From NCBI GenBank assembly GCA_016859345.1, contig CM029111.1:12713714-12777713 (forward strand): DNA of 64,000 nt. Reading direction: 5' to 3'. Source of the stretch: Istiophorus platypterus (taxonomy: Eukaryota > Chordata > Actinopteri > Istiophoriformes > Istiophoridae). Below are positions 9,653 to 24,500 of the stretch, piece after piece (position 1 is the stretch's first letter; each line of letters opens with the position of its first letter). The translations under genes and the position numbers were made by a program. The notes under the pieces are model-generated. The model was not told the origin of the DNA and searched no databases. It was given only the letters and a program-made list of their open reading frames with translations.

Positions 9653-12533
9653 TTTATTGGTGTTATTGAGAAGAACTGGTACTGGTTCGGACAAGTAGCT
9701 ATGGATCAGACTAGTAAAATGACAAATGAGATTTGAACATACAATGTTTTGTACTTCTTAACTAAATTTTCTATTAAAACACAAAGGAACAACTGAAAAG
9801 TGTTGAGCAATTAGTCATTTATTCATTCGCTTTTAAAATATTTTCCACTTACTAGCTTTGGTTCACAGAACCAATTTTTCATTAGTCTCAATGAAGTGGT
9901 AAAGACAATACAAAATTCAAAGTAATTCTACACGACTGACAAAAATACTGTCCACAGGGGCTTCAACGTCTGCATCACTTAGGAAGATTTCAAAAAGACT
10001 CCTCTGCAATCCTTTGAAGTGATTTATATTAAACAAGTGCAATTTTCCAGTGAATTTACTACACAAGTGCAAGTAATCCACAAGGCATAACTATACAACA
10101 TCACTTCAGTTCATGCATTTCGAGAGAGAACACCACACACCTTGCGGTGAGTCCTGCGTCAATCTCTGTCCATCTCCTTTTTGCATGGCACACTGGGTAA
10201 GGGTTACGTTATCACGGAAACCCTGGCCTGCTCTGGAGTGCAAAGGGTATCAGAGCATCTGTTCGTCAGCAGATTAGGGATGCTATTTAACACTGAGGCC
10301 CAACTGAGGAGAGAAAAACTTTACAGCTACATGTTGCATCCAGCGTGGGATGCTCATTTTCATACCATCGTATCTTTGTTTACTAAGGCCATGCAAAAAC
10401 ATAAACACCAAAAACTGAGAAGATCACAACTATAAGTGACATTGAGGTTAATGGGCCATATCTCTGCTTTTTTTTTACGAGGACAGATTGAAGATGTGTT
10501 GAGTCCACATGCAGTTGAGGGGAAAATGCTAAAACCTGATAGACAGGTAAATTGTGTTTCATTGATATTAGTCATCTTAAGAATTTAAGAATTCCACATC
10601 AAAAATGTGTAGTGTTACTCTTCTTTTTCATGTATTTGGTTAAACCAAAGTTGTCTTCCTATTGCTTATATATTCAACATTCCTCTTGAAGAATGCAAAT
10701 CTATCATTCATAGCTTGCAAGGCAACCAAAGATTTAAAAGTAAAAGAGAAAAATAAATGGTTACTATCAATATTCTGAATGAGGGGTGCTCTGGCACGTC
10801 ACAGCCACCAGAGGTCTCCCGAGTACACAGTGGGAAACCGATGAATGGAAGTGAAAGGTAGATTTACAGTTTTACAACTATGAATCAGATGACCTTACCT
10901 TGCAAGGGAAATCACTAAACCCCCAATTTAACAACAGAACATTTGTACATAAAATGTAGCAGACAAAGAGGTGTTCTGTTTTTTTTAAAAAAAGCAAATA
11001 AATGTTATACTGTTCAATGGTCTCTTATTAACAAATCCATCATTGTTTGAATGTGCATGGATAAAGGAGTGAAATTTAAACTGGCAACTGACCTGATAGA
11101 TAAACTTTGCAGCAGATCAGGATTAAACATAATGAAATATATCAGTTTTGTAGTAAATTTGGTAATATACATAAAACACTGCATGTATACATTATCAGTA
11201 CCTTAAGCAATGTGAATTATTTTGATTGGTATGGCTTAAATACACTGTGGTCAATCTTGTCTGACAAAAAGAAAAAAAAATACAACAAATCTAAATAAAT
11301 ATACACAAGTAAAACAACATACGCAGTGAGCTTTAAGCTCATTATGTCTGATCACTATACACTATAAATGTGTACAGAGGTAATAACACTAGCAGTCTGA
11401 GTTGTTTCCTGGCAAGCTACAAAACAAATTTCCAGAAGATCAAGTATTATATCTCTGGTTGCTGGTATAATCCCAAACCTCTTTAAAACCAGAGAGTTAG
11501 AGTGAGAAGAATAATGCGGTTACAATACAATACCTTGCAACCTGCTCTCCACAGCCGAGGGAGAGAACCAAAGGCATGTTGTCTTTGAGTGGACATTCAA
11601 CCACGGAGCACGTTGTGTCACAGTACAAAAGAAGTATGATCAACATTTCACAACTCAAAGAATAATTTAACACTGGGGAATGATTCAACCCGCTTTGTCA
11701 GAACAGTGAGAACTTGATAAGAGTGTGTAACCCTTCCACGCTGGTCATAAAGCAAACCAGGTAGAAACTGAGATGCATCTGTCTCTCCGTGAAAGCAGTG
11801 TAGTTTTGCTTTTTTTCCCCTAAAGTGCACTGTTTTCCCTACTGTTTACATCACATTTTTAACAACAGCTGATAGTATTCTTTATATTACTTTCAAATGA
11901 AAAAAATCACATCACGTAAACAGAGGAACTCTACATGATTAAGTCTGTACCATGTGTAAATCAGCACTGAAAGCATGCTTGACAGTCACTTGTGTTTTGT
12001 AGAGGGGGCGACTGACGGCCTAGCAGCTGTCTGGCAGTGTCAGTGCAAGTGAAGAGGAGGTTTTGGCATGTGCTTGACTTAACACAAATAACAAACTAAA
12101 GAGAACTAAAGCTTGATGATACTTCTCCTTGCATGCTGTGTGACAAACACTGAAACCACACAATGACTTTACTGGTCAACACTGATTTGAATGAGAAATA
12201 ACAAGAATTACTTGTTTTTAGTACAGCAGTTAGGAATATCCAGACTGCCCAATTAAAAGAAGTACCAGTAATGTGTCTATGAGTTAGTTCAAGAGGCTCC
12301 CCTTTTAGTGACTGTTATAAGGGCTTTTTTGTAATCTCATGAGTAGCATGTTATTGGAAGTTGGAAGTGATCTAAAGCCACAACTTGGATTCATTTTCTT
12401 TCCAAACATCTCCAATACCCGGACATGCTTTACATGAGTCTCGCTGGTTCCCGACATTCATCCTGATACATCAAATCACAGTCCATCCGCAGGATCAGTG
12501 ATAAAGTAGGTTCAGGGGTGGAAACGGAGAAGC
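9653..12533 (-). other. bltp3a: BLTP3A 3' UTR (probable extent)
   Basis: There is no recognisable coding exon between the BLTP3A stop (12536-12534) and the TAF11 3' end. Minus-strand AATAAA hexamers lie at 9823-9818 and 9658-9653. The second would give a 3' UTR of about 2.9 kb, ending roughly 80-100 bp from the TAF11 cleavage site. The interval is A/T-rich with no open frame resembling a known protein. Which signal is used cannot be told from sequence. Confidence 0.5.
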
Positions 12534-15500
12534 TCAGAGATTAAACGAGGGGTCGTACTTTCTGACTTCCAGAAGGAGGCGCTTTCTGTCGCTGAGGGCC
12601 TGGGTGAGGGCAGTCTGGGCATCAGAAAGCTGTGACTCCAGAGTTTGTATCTGTAAGCACAGGATTATTTGATTGGTTAGTTCCAGCTAGAGCTAATACA
12701 TGCTTTGGCTAGGTGCTATACGCCAAGTGGGCAGATATCAGATTCTGACTGAGAGCAACAGGTGTAATTACAATACCCTTACACAGTCTTGAGCTCTTAA
12801 AAACACCTCCACTTTCTCTATCTTAAAGCTGACCAGTTACTGGACACCCATATTACAGCTGTATTTAAATTAATAAAAAGAAATATTTTTTTAAGCTAAG
12901 AAAAGAATCTTTAATTTTCAAAAAGTTATATCTCCATTAGTACTCCTTTTCTTGCTACCATCTTTTGATTCCGTGATGTATTCATGTTGTTCTATCACAT
13001 CTAGAATTTATTTGGTCCCAACAGAAACCAAAAAAACCCCCCATAAGACTCATGACCTCATTATTTATTAAATCCTGGTAATGGCCCCGGCCACAGATAC
13101 ACTAGGCTGAGGCGTAAAATTATAGAATTGTATTAGTTGTCCCCTACCTCATTATGCTGTTCAACAGTGCAGGAACTGTTTGTGTTGTCTGGGCAAGCCA
13201 CAGGAGCACCTGCTGAAGCTTTAACCAAAGAGATAAAAAAAAGGTCACTTGCTGTTCATCTTCCTGTAAATGTGTTACGGATGCTGTAAGCTTGAGTAAA
13301 ATGTGGTTTTACGGTTCATGATCCTGCTGCTGGGTGTTTTCACAATACTGACAAGCATTAAATTTGTTTTAGTACACAAAATGGACTGAAAAAAACATGT
13401 TTTTTTTTTTGCCAACCTTTAAGCCTCATGATGCCATCGTCACTGCGCTCAAGGAGAAGCTGATCTACAATGAATGTGGCTGGGACAGGTTGGGGGGCTG
13501 TAGGGTAGTTTCTAGGGCCATCATCCTTAAAAAAATAAACAAACAAAAAAACAAAAAAACAAAAACAAAAAAAAAACCAAGAAGGGAACCTTTTACTTCA
13601 CATACCACCATCACCCTTAAAACTGGCTACACATTACTACATTTTATGCCTTTTACTGTAAGAGATTACAGTCTGTCGAGAAATTCTACTCAATTTAGTT
13701 TTAATTACCAGGATAATCCTCCCAGTATAACTACTCTGTTCCAGGGATAAAATAATGGCTAAGCTCTGCCAATTCAAAGTGCATTGCAAAGTTGATTGTC
13801 CTTAAAAGTCCGATTTTTGTGAGGAAAATATGCTTACATCCTATCTACATGTAAAGTATTTAAACAATACTGTAAAATACATTCTCAACTATATCCAGAC
13901 AGTATCAACAACCAACCTTCATAGTGATGGTGATGTTGCTCATGTGTAACTTCATTGGCTGACCATCAGCACTGAATTCATCCTCGAGAAAAGGCCCAAT
14001 GTTAGCCACCGTGGAGGCTAACAACTCTGCCTTGCAGTCTTGAACCCTGATATCCAGGAAGCCCAGAGACTCAGCCAGGACAGAGTGCTGGGCAGCAGAT
14101 GGGCCCATTTCTGCTCGCATGCACATCACTGGACAGCCCCTGCTTCGCTGCCTATCCTGCCTCTGGGCTGGTCCAACTGGAGCTGCAGGAACAAAGGAGA
14201 AGGCACTGTTGTAAACAACATGAGCATTTAACACCCCAACCAGTTACTGCATGCTTTCCATGCTGTAAATGATCAGGCTCCTTTTTGAGTGGAGACGATA
14301 TGCAGAGTCTGACACTGGGAGGCTGTTTTCACATTCATCTGCTGAAGGGGGAAAACTTTCTCTCTGCTCACTTTAAATTTCAGTGTAAAATGCATACATA
14401 CAAGATGAACCCATCCAATCCAGTACGGAGTAAACACAGATGCATTTTTTTTTCCAAGCAGAGAATTTTTATATGTATTAAATATATGGAGGGGATTTTT
14501 AACTGAACTTGATGCTGTAGAAGCTCAGACAGGCAGATTTTTTTTTTTTTTCAAGAGTTCAGAAATCAGAAGATCAGAAATTTTCAGTGTGTCTACAGTA
14601 ATCAATCTTACCTTGTATGAGACCAGCCTGCAGGTCAGACACCCTGACATTACCCATCTGCAGAGGGCTGAGATTTTGGGCTTCCACAGCCACAACTTGG
14701 TCTTCTCCCTTTACTTCCATGGTACAGGCCATTCCACTCATGATCAGTAATAACACTGAAGACTGTGAAAGCGTAATCAAGTCACATTTAAACCACTGCA
14801 GATTTAGATTTAGAGAGAAGGTTAGAGTTTAATTGCTGAAATTGTTGATGACGTATTTTTACGTATTCCATTAAATATTACTTTGTTCGGGCACATAATT
14901 AACCTCCACTGAAAAATTCCCCCAATCCATGAATTCCTTTAAATGAGCATAGTAACCCACCATGTCCTGAGACACATCCTCAGTGCTCTGGGAGAGGGAG
15001 CTGCTGAGGTCTGCCGATGATCCTCCCTCCGTCCCTGGAGCTGGGCTGCTCCGGCTCCCCGCTTGAGTGTTGTTGGGACGCATGGACTCCATACCCGACT
15101 CTGGAGAAACACGATACAAACTCACAGCAGATGTCACCTGTGTAATCCAGAGAAACTGGTTTGAAAACTCGATAGCATTTTAGGTACCTGAGTCCATGAG
15201 GACGACAAAATTGTCGCTGACATCACTGTCCACGGATAGATTTTCATCAGGTAGGCTGCCTTCCAGGATAGCACTATCAAAGGAATGCTGGGAAGGCGAC
15301 TGCTTCATGGATTGGTGGCGCAGACTGGCAGCCAAGGAGTGGGAGGACTCTTCTGAGCGCTGGACCTGTTCCCTGTGAACACACATATGTAAACCATTCA
15401 GCTGGTCGGTGTAAAAGAGTGTCATTGAGGGACAGCTGGTAAAACCATGTGGTGCACAGAATAGGTTCAAGACATACTAACTAGATCATGTTGCCAACAG

Positions 15501-18500
15501 CCCAGCAGGAGAGCACTAGCACTTACTTTGTCTGGGGACTGAACAATTTGCTCATCCCTGAGCCACGACTCAGGATGCTGAACGCATCTTTTGTTATTGA
15601 AAACGCCCCCTTGGTGAGGTCCAGCGAGGCACTTAAGGCATCTTTGGTCACATCCTTGGTGACGGTAATGGCGCTTGACAGCTCCCCCTCCAGGCTAAAT
15701 GTTGACGGCTCGCGTGAGAGAACAGGGGAGTGCCCAGGTGTGAGGGGAGGTGAGAGGACAGTGTCCTCTTGCGTTGTCACACCATCCCCCTCCGGTCCCT
15801 CCTCCACAGCCTCACATGCCTCCTCCACCGCCCCATCTTGTTCATCCTGATCAAATGCAGTGACAGGTGTATTGATGGAGGAGGTGCCGTTTTCCAACCC
15901 ACTTTCCTCCAGGACAGCATCTGTAGACTGATGAATCGGGGAGATGTCAGAGTCTGTTATGCTGGGGCTGTCTGTCTCTGGGGTGTGGGGGACCTCTTCC
16001 GCTGGCTCTGAGCAGACTGGCGGCAACAGGAGACCTAGTTCTGCAGCGTCCACCAGAAGGGCAACACAAACAGTAGCGGGTTTTGTCTTCTGGCCATGAG
16101 CCTGCTTAACATCTTGTAGATCCCGGCCCAACTCTGCCCCCAACCTAGCCATGGCATCCTTCATTCTCAGCAGTGCTACATACTGGTAGTGGTTGAGCCA
16201 CAATTTCACTGGAGTGATGGTGTGAGCCAGGAAGTGGATAGAGGCAAGTGAACCCTCTTCCTGTTCTGGAGAAGGCTGGTGGGCTCTGCTGGGACTGGAG
16301 GAGGAGGAAGACGATGAACCACCTTTAAAGGCAGCGGGTTGACACATCCACACAGACATGGCAAAAGGCTCAACAAAAGGCTGGGTCTTGCCTTTGGGGA
16401 ATCGCCGAGCTCCATCAAAACCAAGGGTTACGCGGGACAGACTGAGAGACCAGACATCCTGGGATCGTAACTGCGTTCTGTCAAGAGGCTGGGGCTCTGT
16501 CTCTTGAGAGTGATGGAGAAAGGTGGAGGGAATGGGGTGGAAGGCACTCAGGTCTCTGGGGTAAGGGTAGGGTGGTGCAGGTTGGAAGAAAGTGCAGCTG
16601 GCAAACTTGTCATAGATGGCGTTGAGGTCGGCTCTGGAGCCATGCGGGCAGTGGCGGGTGTTGCTGAGAACCATCTGGGGTACAGTAACAGACAAGGACG
16701 TTGGACGCTCTGGATGGTCCAATATGGAAGAATCCAAGGGAATTATTAGCTATAGAAGGGACATAAAACAAACAATTTACATGACTTTTAGAGATAAAGA
16801 ATAGGCTACACAAATACTTAAGATCTAAAAAAATGTACTGTACATAAAAAACAGTTGTGTAGTCACCTTAAGCTGCGCTGCATCCATGCGGATGTCTACA
16901 TGCTCCTCAGCCTTGCTACTGTCTTGCAAATGGTAGAAAGCTTTGACCTGGTCCAGGGTGTGCAAAAGACCCCTGGAAAAAAGATTGATCCACAGCACAC
17001 TGGCCGGGTCCACACACAGCTGCAGGCTGTTTAACTGGGCATACAGGTTTGAGGTGGGCACTGGAAGAAGGAAAGAAGACAAGAGTGGCTAATACAAGAC
17101 TTTTTTCTTTTTTTTTTAAATCATAGATTGTAACTATAAAATATAGGACACAATCTCATCATTAATGCCCAACAAAGAAATAGATTCAAACTAGAGAGTA
17201 ATGCTTTAAACTCTGAAAAAACTGCATCCAAACATATACAAAATGAATTAAAAAATAAAAATAAAAATCACAAGAGGTGGTGAGTAAGCTGGGCTTCCGC
17301 CATGTAAATGTTACAAGGCACAAGCACACAAACTGGTCTGTATCATGACACTTAAACAAACAAATCTGAAGGAATATTAACAGGACAATATGTGAGTAAA
17401 ACTGACATGTATTTCTCTTGACAACAGTTACCTGATAGACTGGGGTTGTCAGGAAAGTAGTATTCAGTAAACTGCAGATGAACTGCTGGTACGCTGTCCG
17501 GCAAACGCAGAGCTTTACGGTTGCAGGATAATAAAGACTGGGTCTTCTTGTTTTGCCGACCTCTTGTAGACACCTGAATGTTGAAGTGGGGGAAATGTCA
17601 CTAAATGTGGGATTGGATTTTTCATTTATCTGGTTCATTTAAGTCAGAGCCCCTCAATTACTCAACAAAAGTAGAAGTATGCTGCAGAAAACAGAACTAA
17701 ACCACCTGAGTCTGAATAACAAGGACTTCCTGTACAAAACTAAAGGTGGAAACCTAAACAAATGTAGATCCCCCGCCCCAGGTGTCTCTTTTTCCATCAA
17801 ATGAGGAACTACAAACATTTTTAACCTAAAATAACCCTAGAAATGTCACGGTCTTTTCTGGAAAAAAAGTGTGAAATGTCCAAAGTGAAAATGAAGAAGC
17901 AACTTGAGAGTGTAAGTGGAAGAGTGTAATTTGAAGTGGAGGGGGATTTCCCCATCATGACCAGCATCAGATCAGCAAAGTGAAGTGACATATATGTGAT
18001 TTTTCTAATCTCTTACTTACTCTTAAATGTTTTTGTTCCCTACTGAAAAGGTTTTGGTTTTTAGTACAGCAATTACACAAGTACTCTTCTGTTACAGGGG
18101 CAATTTGATGCCAAACGTTCACACATCATCGCCTCAATGTTTCAGATCAGCCATGATGGCTGATCTGAAGGACACTTTTGTTCCCTCCGTAAGGCCTGTC
18201 AGGCAGATTCCTCCAAGGCTGATCATTTTACATGCCTTTTCCCGATCTGAGCTAACTGCAAATGATGAGCATACTGCAGCACATGACACTGATAGTAGCT
18301 GGCCAGCTAACTATGGAGCTAAGGTTTTGAGTGAGAGCAAACCATCCATTCTCTGTTGTCAGGGAGAAGCAACCTTTGATCAACCAAAAATGCCATTTAT
18401 GTTGTCTTGCATGAAAACCACAGTGGGGAACTGGTGGTCACATCTTTAAAATACAATAGCAAAGGTGTTGTTGATATTTTCTCGGTCATATGATCCATAG

Positions 18501-21500
18501 TAGATGACAGTTCCATGGCTGGCGTGGAGGATGATATAAAATTTTACTTTACAATACTATTTTACTATATTTATACTAATAATATACTAATAGTATTACG
18601 TACATACTAATATATACTGTTTCATCAGTATCAACACCATCTGTGACTAAGCAATTTTAATAAGTCCAAAGCCTGTACTATTTTGTCACTGCTAAAATTT
18701 TCAGATTTTAAGGAATATTCTGGCCTTGTCCCAAATATTGCCTGACTACCACTGAGGAACGGAAGTCCCTCGCTCCACTTATTGAAGAGTAAACCATCTG
18801 TTGGAGCAGGTAAATCAGTTTAGCTGATGATAAAGTCTTGCCTGGTGAATGTCCACGTCATCCATCCTGATCACCACACAGCTAGATCGCAGCCTCTTCA
18901 GTGATGACCCTGTAGGAGCTGTCAGGGAGTTCCTGCTGGCTGTCTGCTCTTTGTCAGAGGGGTTCGACTTGGGACTAGCCTGGCCATCTAAAGCATACAC
19001 ACAAATTCAATGACAAACTAAAATGACTCACTTCCGCAGGAGCAAGAACAAAACAATGATGTTCAAACATACTTTTACAGATAGGGATTCATGTCTTATC
19101 ATAAAAATGTAAATGCTTTAGAGCATATGTTGGTTTTTATGTTGCATGGGGTCTGTGTACAAGCTCTCAGTTATATTTTCCTTTTCTCGGCATCTCAGTT
19201 GTTTTTCTGGCATCTGAGTAATCCCAATTTTGGGTCCACTTGCTATCCTTTCTCATAGCTTTCAACCGTATCATACAGTCTTCATCAGCAGATGGGAGTT
19301 TACTCGGTTGGTTTACATATGAGCTGTTTTTGCACTTTCAAGATTTCTTACCAGCATTGGCTAAAAAGTTAAGCGTGGCAACAGATCCATCTCCGTAACA
19401 ACTGACCAAACTCTTTGTTACTGAACTTTGACTTTAAAAATGTTCAAACGATGATTTCTTATGTCAGGATTAACTTTCATGTATCACTGTATCTGTAACA
19501 AAGAGTTTGGTCAGTTGTTACGGAGATGGATCTGTTGCCACACTTAACTTTTTTCTGTCTGTGTTCAGCAATGAGGCAAGACAAACCTTTATGTCAATTC
19601 TGGATTCCTACCTTGAGCTGTCTTTGCAGGAGAGTCCTTAGTAGGCACCTCAGTGTGTGGCCCTGGGAACCCAGAGGCCTCTACTCTCCTGTGGTACTCT
19701 TGCAGGAGTTTCCCAGCCCACTGGGCCTGAGCCTCCATAGCTCCACTGTGGCGCTCCCAGTGTCGACATCCATCCGCTGTATCGGAGAAGTATCAAAAGT
19801 ATCATGAATCAGCAATCATTATAGACTTACAACTGATTTTGAAATTACAATTTGCTTTGCTTCAGAAATATTTAACAAAAACAAATTGGGATAAAGATAA
19901 ATATATAAACAAAAAATTACAATGGGAAATAGTAAATGGAATGTACTTATATAGTGCTTTTCTAATCTTTTTGATCCAAAACATCCAAACAGCACTTTTC
20001 TACACACTACAGCACATCTACAAACACAGACCTTCATACGCTGATGACATTTTCGTCTTTTCATATTCACTTCGAAAGTCCATAATTCTTAATCAAACAC
20101 AAAAGACAAATAAAAAGCTTTTTTTTTTCTTTTTTAAACTTTGTTTACTCGACCATTACAGGCTTCAAGGGTGATCCTGCTGTTCTACATTCTACACTTC
20201 AGGAATTCAACAAAGAATAATGGCACTGGGCGCGCTCTCCCAAGCCATTAGTCTGCTTGAATAGTAATCCTCCTAACAGCTAGTCCTGACTGAATGCTGT
20301 GGTTTCAGTCGGAGAAGTACAAAGCCTCGGGGTAAACTGCAGTTCAATTATGGTCACAGAAAGGACCAGTCCTCACACTCACCGGGTCTGTGGACGGGAT
20401 AGTAGTCCAAGCCCAGTTTCCTGAAGGTCAGCTGCATCGCACCCTGCAAGCCTGGTGGGGGAGGCTCATCTACGAAATATCACATCACAGCTGTTACATA
20501 CAACTTTCAAAGAAATTATCCCTCAATACTTAGCAAATTCACTGTACTTTAAGGATTACTTAATGCACACAATCTTGGCATTATGCTGAAGTAAAACAGC
20601 ACGAATACTGTACTTGAGTTACAAGAGAATTACGGCTCAATGTTGATAACTTTTGGCTCATGGAGCATTACTCCCAACAAACCTTCATCCATTGAAGAAC
20701 TATCGTTGCATACGTGTAAGTCCAAGCGGGATATGAAGGTGTGGTAAGAGGACTCCTTGACATCGAAGAGATCGAAGTATTGAGTCATGTTGCTGGGGGT
20801 GCCAGTAGGGGCAGGTGGGGGCTCTGTCCACAGGCTGTGGAGGCCAGGAGATGGAGGAGCAGTCTGAACAACAGAAGAGGGAGAACATCTCAAAATTTCA
20901 AAGATGCTTCAACAAAATTAAGAAGAACTGTCCAGCAACCTAAGAGACAAGCTAAGAAAATCAGCTGAGAGAGTTGATGTGGGGCTTTCACACAGTATTT
21001 TATTCATATCTGAAAATGGTAACTTTAAAAAGGCACAAAAATAAGTTGGGATAAAATGACTTTGCATTATAATAGATTATATTATGGTTTTATCACTTAG
21101 TTTCTTGCTATATTTATGAATATAGTGAAACTTTAAAACAAAACATATTCTAACTTCTATAATAATATTCGACTGGTTATCACTAGATCTGTAATTTTTT
21201 TGAAATTTCTTTTAGTTGCCTATATCATTTTTCTTTTATTTTGGGTTCTTGGTTCTTTAAATTTAATGTTATCTCGACAAAATGGTGAGTCAGACTGAGA
21301 CTCAGACAAGTTGAGTTTGGGTTAGGGAAAAAAAAGGTCTACTGTAATTTTATTAACAAATAAATTAAAATTTTTGCAGCAACATCAAGTCTTTAGAAAC
21401 ATAACTTGAGATAATAATGACCTAGATTTTCTATTAAACATATCATGTCTGTAGTTATAACACCTTGACATATAATATTATTTTTCATCAGTTGGATTCT

Positions 21501-24500
21501 TTTCACCACAACATGAAAGAGCAGGAAGGAGGCAGGACCTGCAGGGATTCAGCAGCCATGCTCTTCCTCTGCTGGGCAGACTTCTCCATGGCCTCGCTGA
21601 GAGATTTGGCGTAATGGATGATAGCTTTGAGCTGAGAGTCCGTCAGTACCCACAACAGGTCGTCCAGAATGAAAAGGAGCTTGGACGCCAACACATTGCA
21701 GTCCTTTATCTAGACAGAACAATGAAGAATTACAGACTCGGGACAAATCATTTGAAATATTAATGAGGTCAAATTTGTGATCTTTAACCTATTCCATGGC
21801 AGAATATGAAACGAATGGTAGAAACACAGTCCTACTCTGCGTTTTAGAGCAATGCGAATGCGTCCTTGGTTGGTGATGAGACGTAGTGGGGTGCTACCGA
21901 GGTCCTGGTCATCACTCTCAATGGCATCTGCCTCAATTCGTAGACTCTGCCAGTTTATTTCTTTGAAAGTCAAAACCTGTTTGAAACAATGAACAAAAAC
22001 AAACCATTTTCCTATATTTAAAGGGAATGATTGGTACTGGTGTGGTAAGGCTAATGCCCTTGTTTTCAGACATACAGAGAAATGAAGAAGAAACACAGAT
22101 ACATTTCCTTTGAAATGGATAATAAGATCTAATTCTGAAAGTCTGTTCATCTAAATAAAGTCCCTCCAGGTAATAGAGACCAAAACAATTGGCTTGATTG
22201 AATGATTTACTGAAAGCTTAATGAGCACACATGGTGTCTGTGGCAGAACAGTGTATTTAGCTGGTGCACTACATACGACTTTCAGACAGAACAGTTTTAA
22301 AGCTGGTTGAGGAGGGGAATGAAAAAGTGCTACATGGTACCTCTCCTCTCTTTGGGTCGGTGATTCGGGTGTAGCGGAGGTCGCTGCGCTGCCATTTAGG
22401 GTTGAGACTGTTGCCTTGTAGCTGCCAGAGCTCAAAGGAGGCGTGGAAGGCACGAGCTTGTACCTTAATGGTAATGGAGTTGATCCTAACAGACATGCCC
22501 TCTACCACTTTCTCAGCAAAGCCGTACTCACTGTAAATAAACACGTAAACATGAGCGAAGGCACCCTTCTCCATGTACATGACATGTGATGTAGTACAAT
22601 ATTCATTGTGAGATATGTGCGCTTAACTTGAGAATTGTGCAGGCTTACCTCTGGCCTGCTGTAATAGCTATAGGAGAGGGGCCATTGGGTGGACGTGGCT
22701 CCTCACATGTCCTCATTTCTACCTCTACCTTATCCAAGAACTGCACAAAAGAGGGAAAAAAAATATACAGCATACCATTGAGGAAGGATAAATAGAAGTA
22801 ATCTAATATCTACTGATAGACAGCACAAAGGACACAACCTTTGAGGTGGCAGAATAACAAGACAGTAATATAACAAAATGAGTCACTGCTTGAGTCGTGC
22901 TGAAGACAGGTTATTTTTGGATTAAAGACAAGGACGGAATTTAGTGTTTAAGAAATGTGCAAAAACTGTGAAGGAGAGAAAGAACTTAATTCTTACCAGG
23001 CAGATGGGGCTTGTTTTCAACTTTGTCCATTGTATCTGAAAAGAAAGGACAGCAAGGTCACCAGAGTCAGCCACAAACACTTGCCACAGCATTCTGCACT
23101 GTTTATCATTCACTGGGCACAAGGGCACAGTGAGCATCAAGCTGCCACAACGTGACGCAGGAGCAACAACAACTGCCATGCAGCAAAATCTGGAGTCATG
23201 GTGCCTTTGATGCTCAATAAAAGGTTAATACTCATACTATTACTACTAATAATATTATTACTAAAAATAATGATTATGTAAGAAAGCTATTATTATGATG
23301 AGCCACATAAACACATTAAAATAATAAGAAATTGGGAAAAACTAAATAATGTTTGGGATCTAATAGGGTAAACAATTAAAGAAAGAAGAAAAGGGGACTC
23401 GAGTAACAACTAAGGATTCCTCTTAAGCCAGCCTATAAACAGGGCATTTTTTTAACCAACTTAAAACATGACAATATTTTTACCATTCTGGTCTCTTCAG
23501 TTCAGTTCTTACAGCTCTAGAGGCAAAAGCACTCCAAGGCCTTAAATTGTCAACTGAGTAAAACATCATCCGAGGATGATGCACACTGGCTAAAATGAAC
23601 TAAGGAGATCCATAGTGTACACTAACCATTTAAAAGCTAAAATTCATCCTAAACCTCACATTTATTTAGAGAAGGGAATGTGATAATTGAGTTGACACGT
23701 TTTTTGGTACCACTTAACTTGTGGCTGCATTGTGAATAAGCTGAAGGAATGCAAATGAGAAATACATTAGTCTACGTGACAAGTTTTCTGAAGGAATGCA
23801 TTGGTTGGAAAGATTTTCATTAGCTAAAAGCAAAGTGGCTGCATCACCATTTTGACACATTTGCCTTAGATCAGACTAGTAGCATAGGCTCATGGAAGGT
23901 GCGGGCTAATGAACCACAATGGCTAGTAGTTCCTCCACTTATATTAGAAGGGACCTTTAAACAGGAATTTCTGTTTTATCTGCATTTAGCTTGAGATAGT
24001 CTTGAGCCTTTGAGCTTTCAATGTCTTAAAGCAGTGATGAAAGCAGTCAACTCTCTGTGATTATTGTTGGCTGCAGGTTAGGAGGAGTTGTGTATCATAT
24101 GCATAGCAATGAAAACTGATGCTGTGACTGTAAAACTCTGTACACGAACTCAAATTAGCATATAGATGAGACAACAGATTTCGACCTTACACTGACCTCT
24201 GGGGGCACAAAGAAATCATCCTGCTTCCATCTTGAAAACAAAATCAAGAGCAGTTTAAAGCAAATGCTGAAACTGCTGACATCGATAGAGTTTTGATTGT
24301 AGGGCAAGATTAGCAACAAGACTACAAATCTATAGCTGAGCTACCAGCTTTGTTAAGTTATGCTTGGGCATAGAGTTGCTTCTGAGCTACATGCTAACGT
24401 CAGCATGCAAACATGCTCACAATGACCAAGCTAACATTCTTGTGTTTAGCAGTTGTAATATCTACCACACTCACCATCTTAGCTCAACATGTTTGCAAGC

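Noticed and set aside
15488..16011. Plus-strand open frames across 15.5-16.0 kb
   Set aside because: They are antisense shadows of BLTP3A exon 14, whose minus-strand frame is conserved and in phase with its neighbours.
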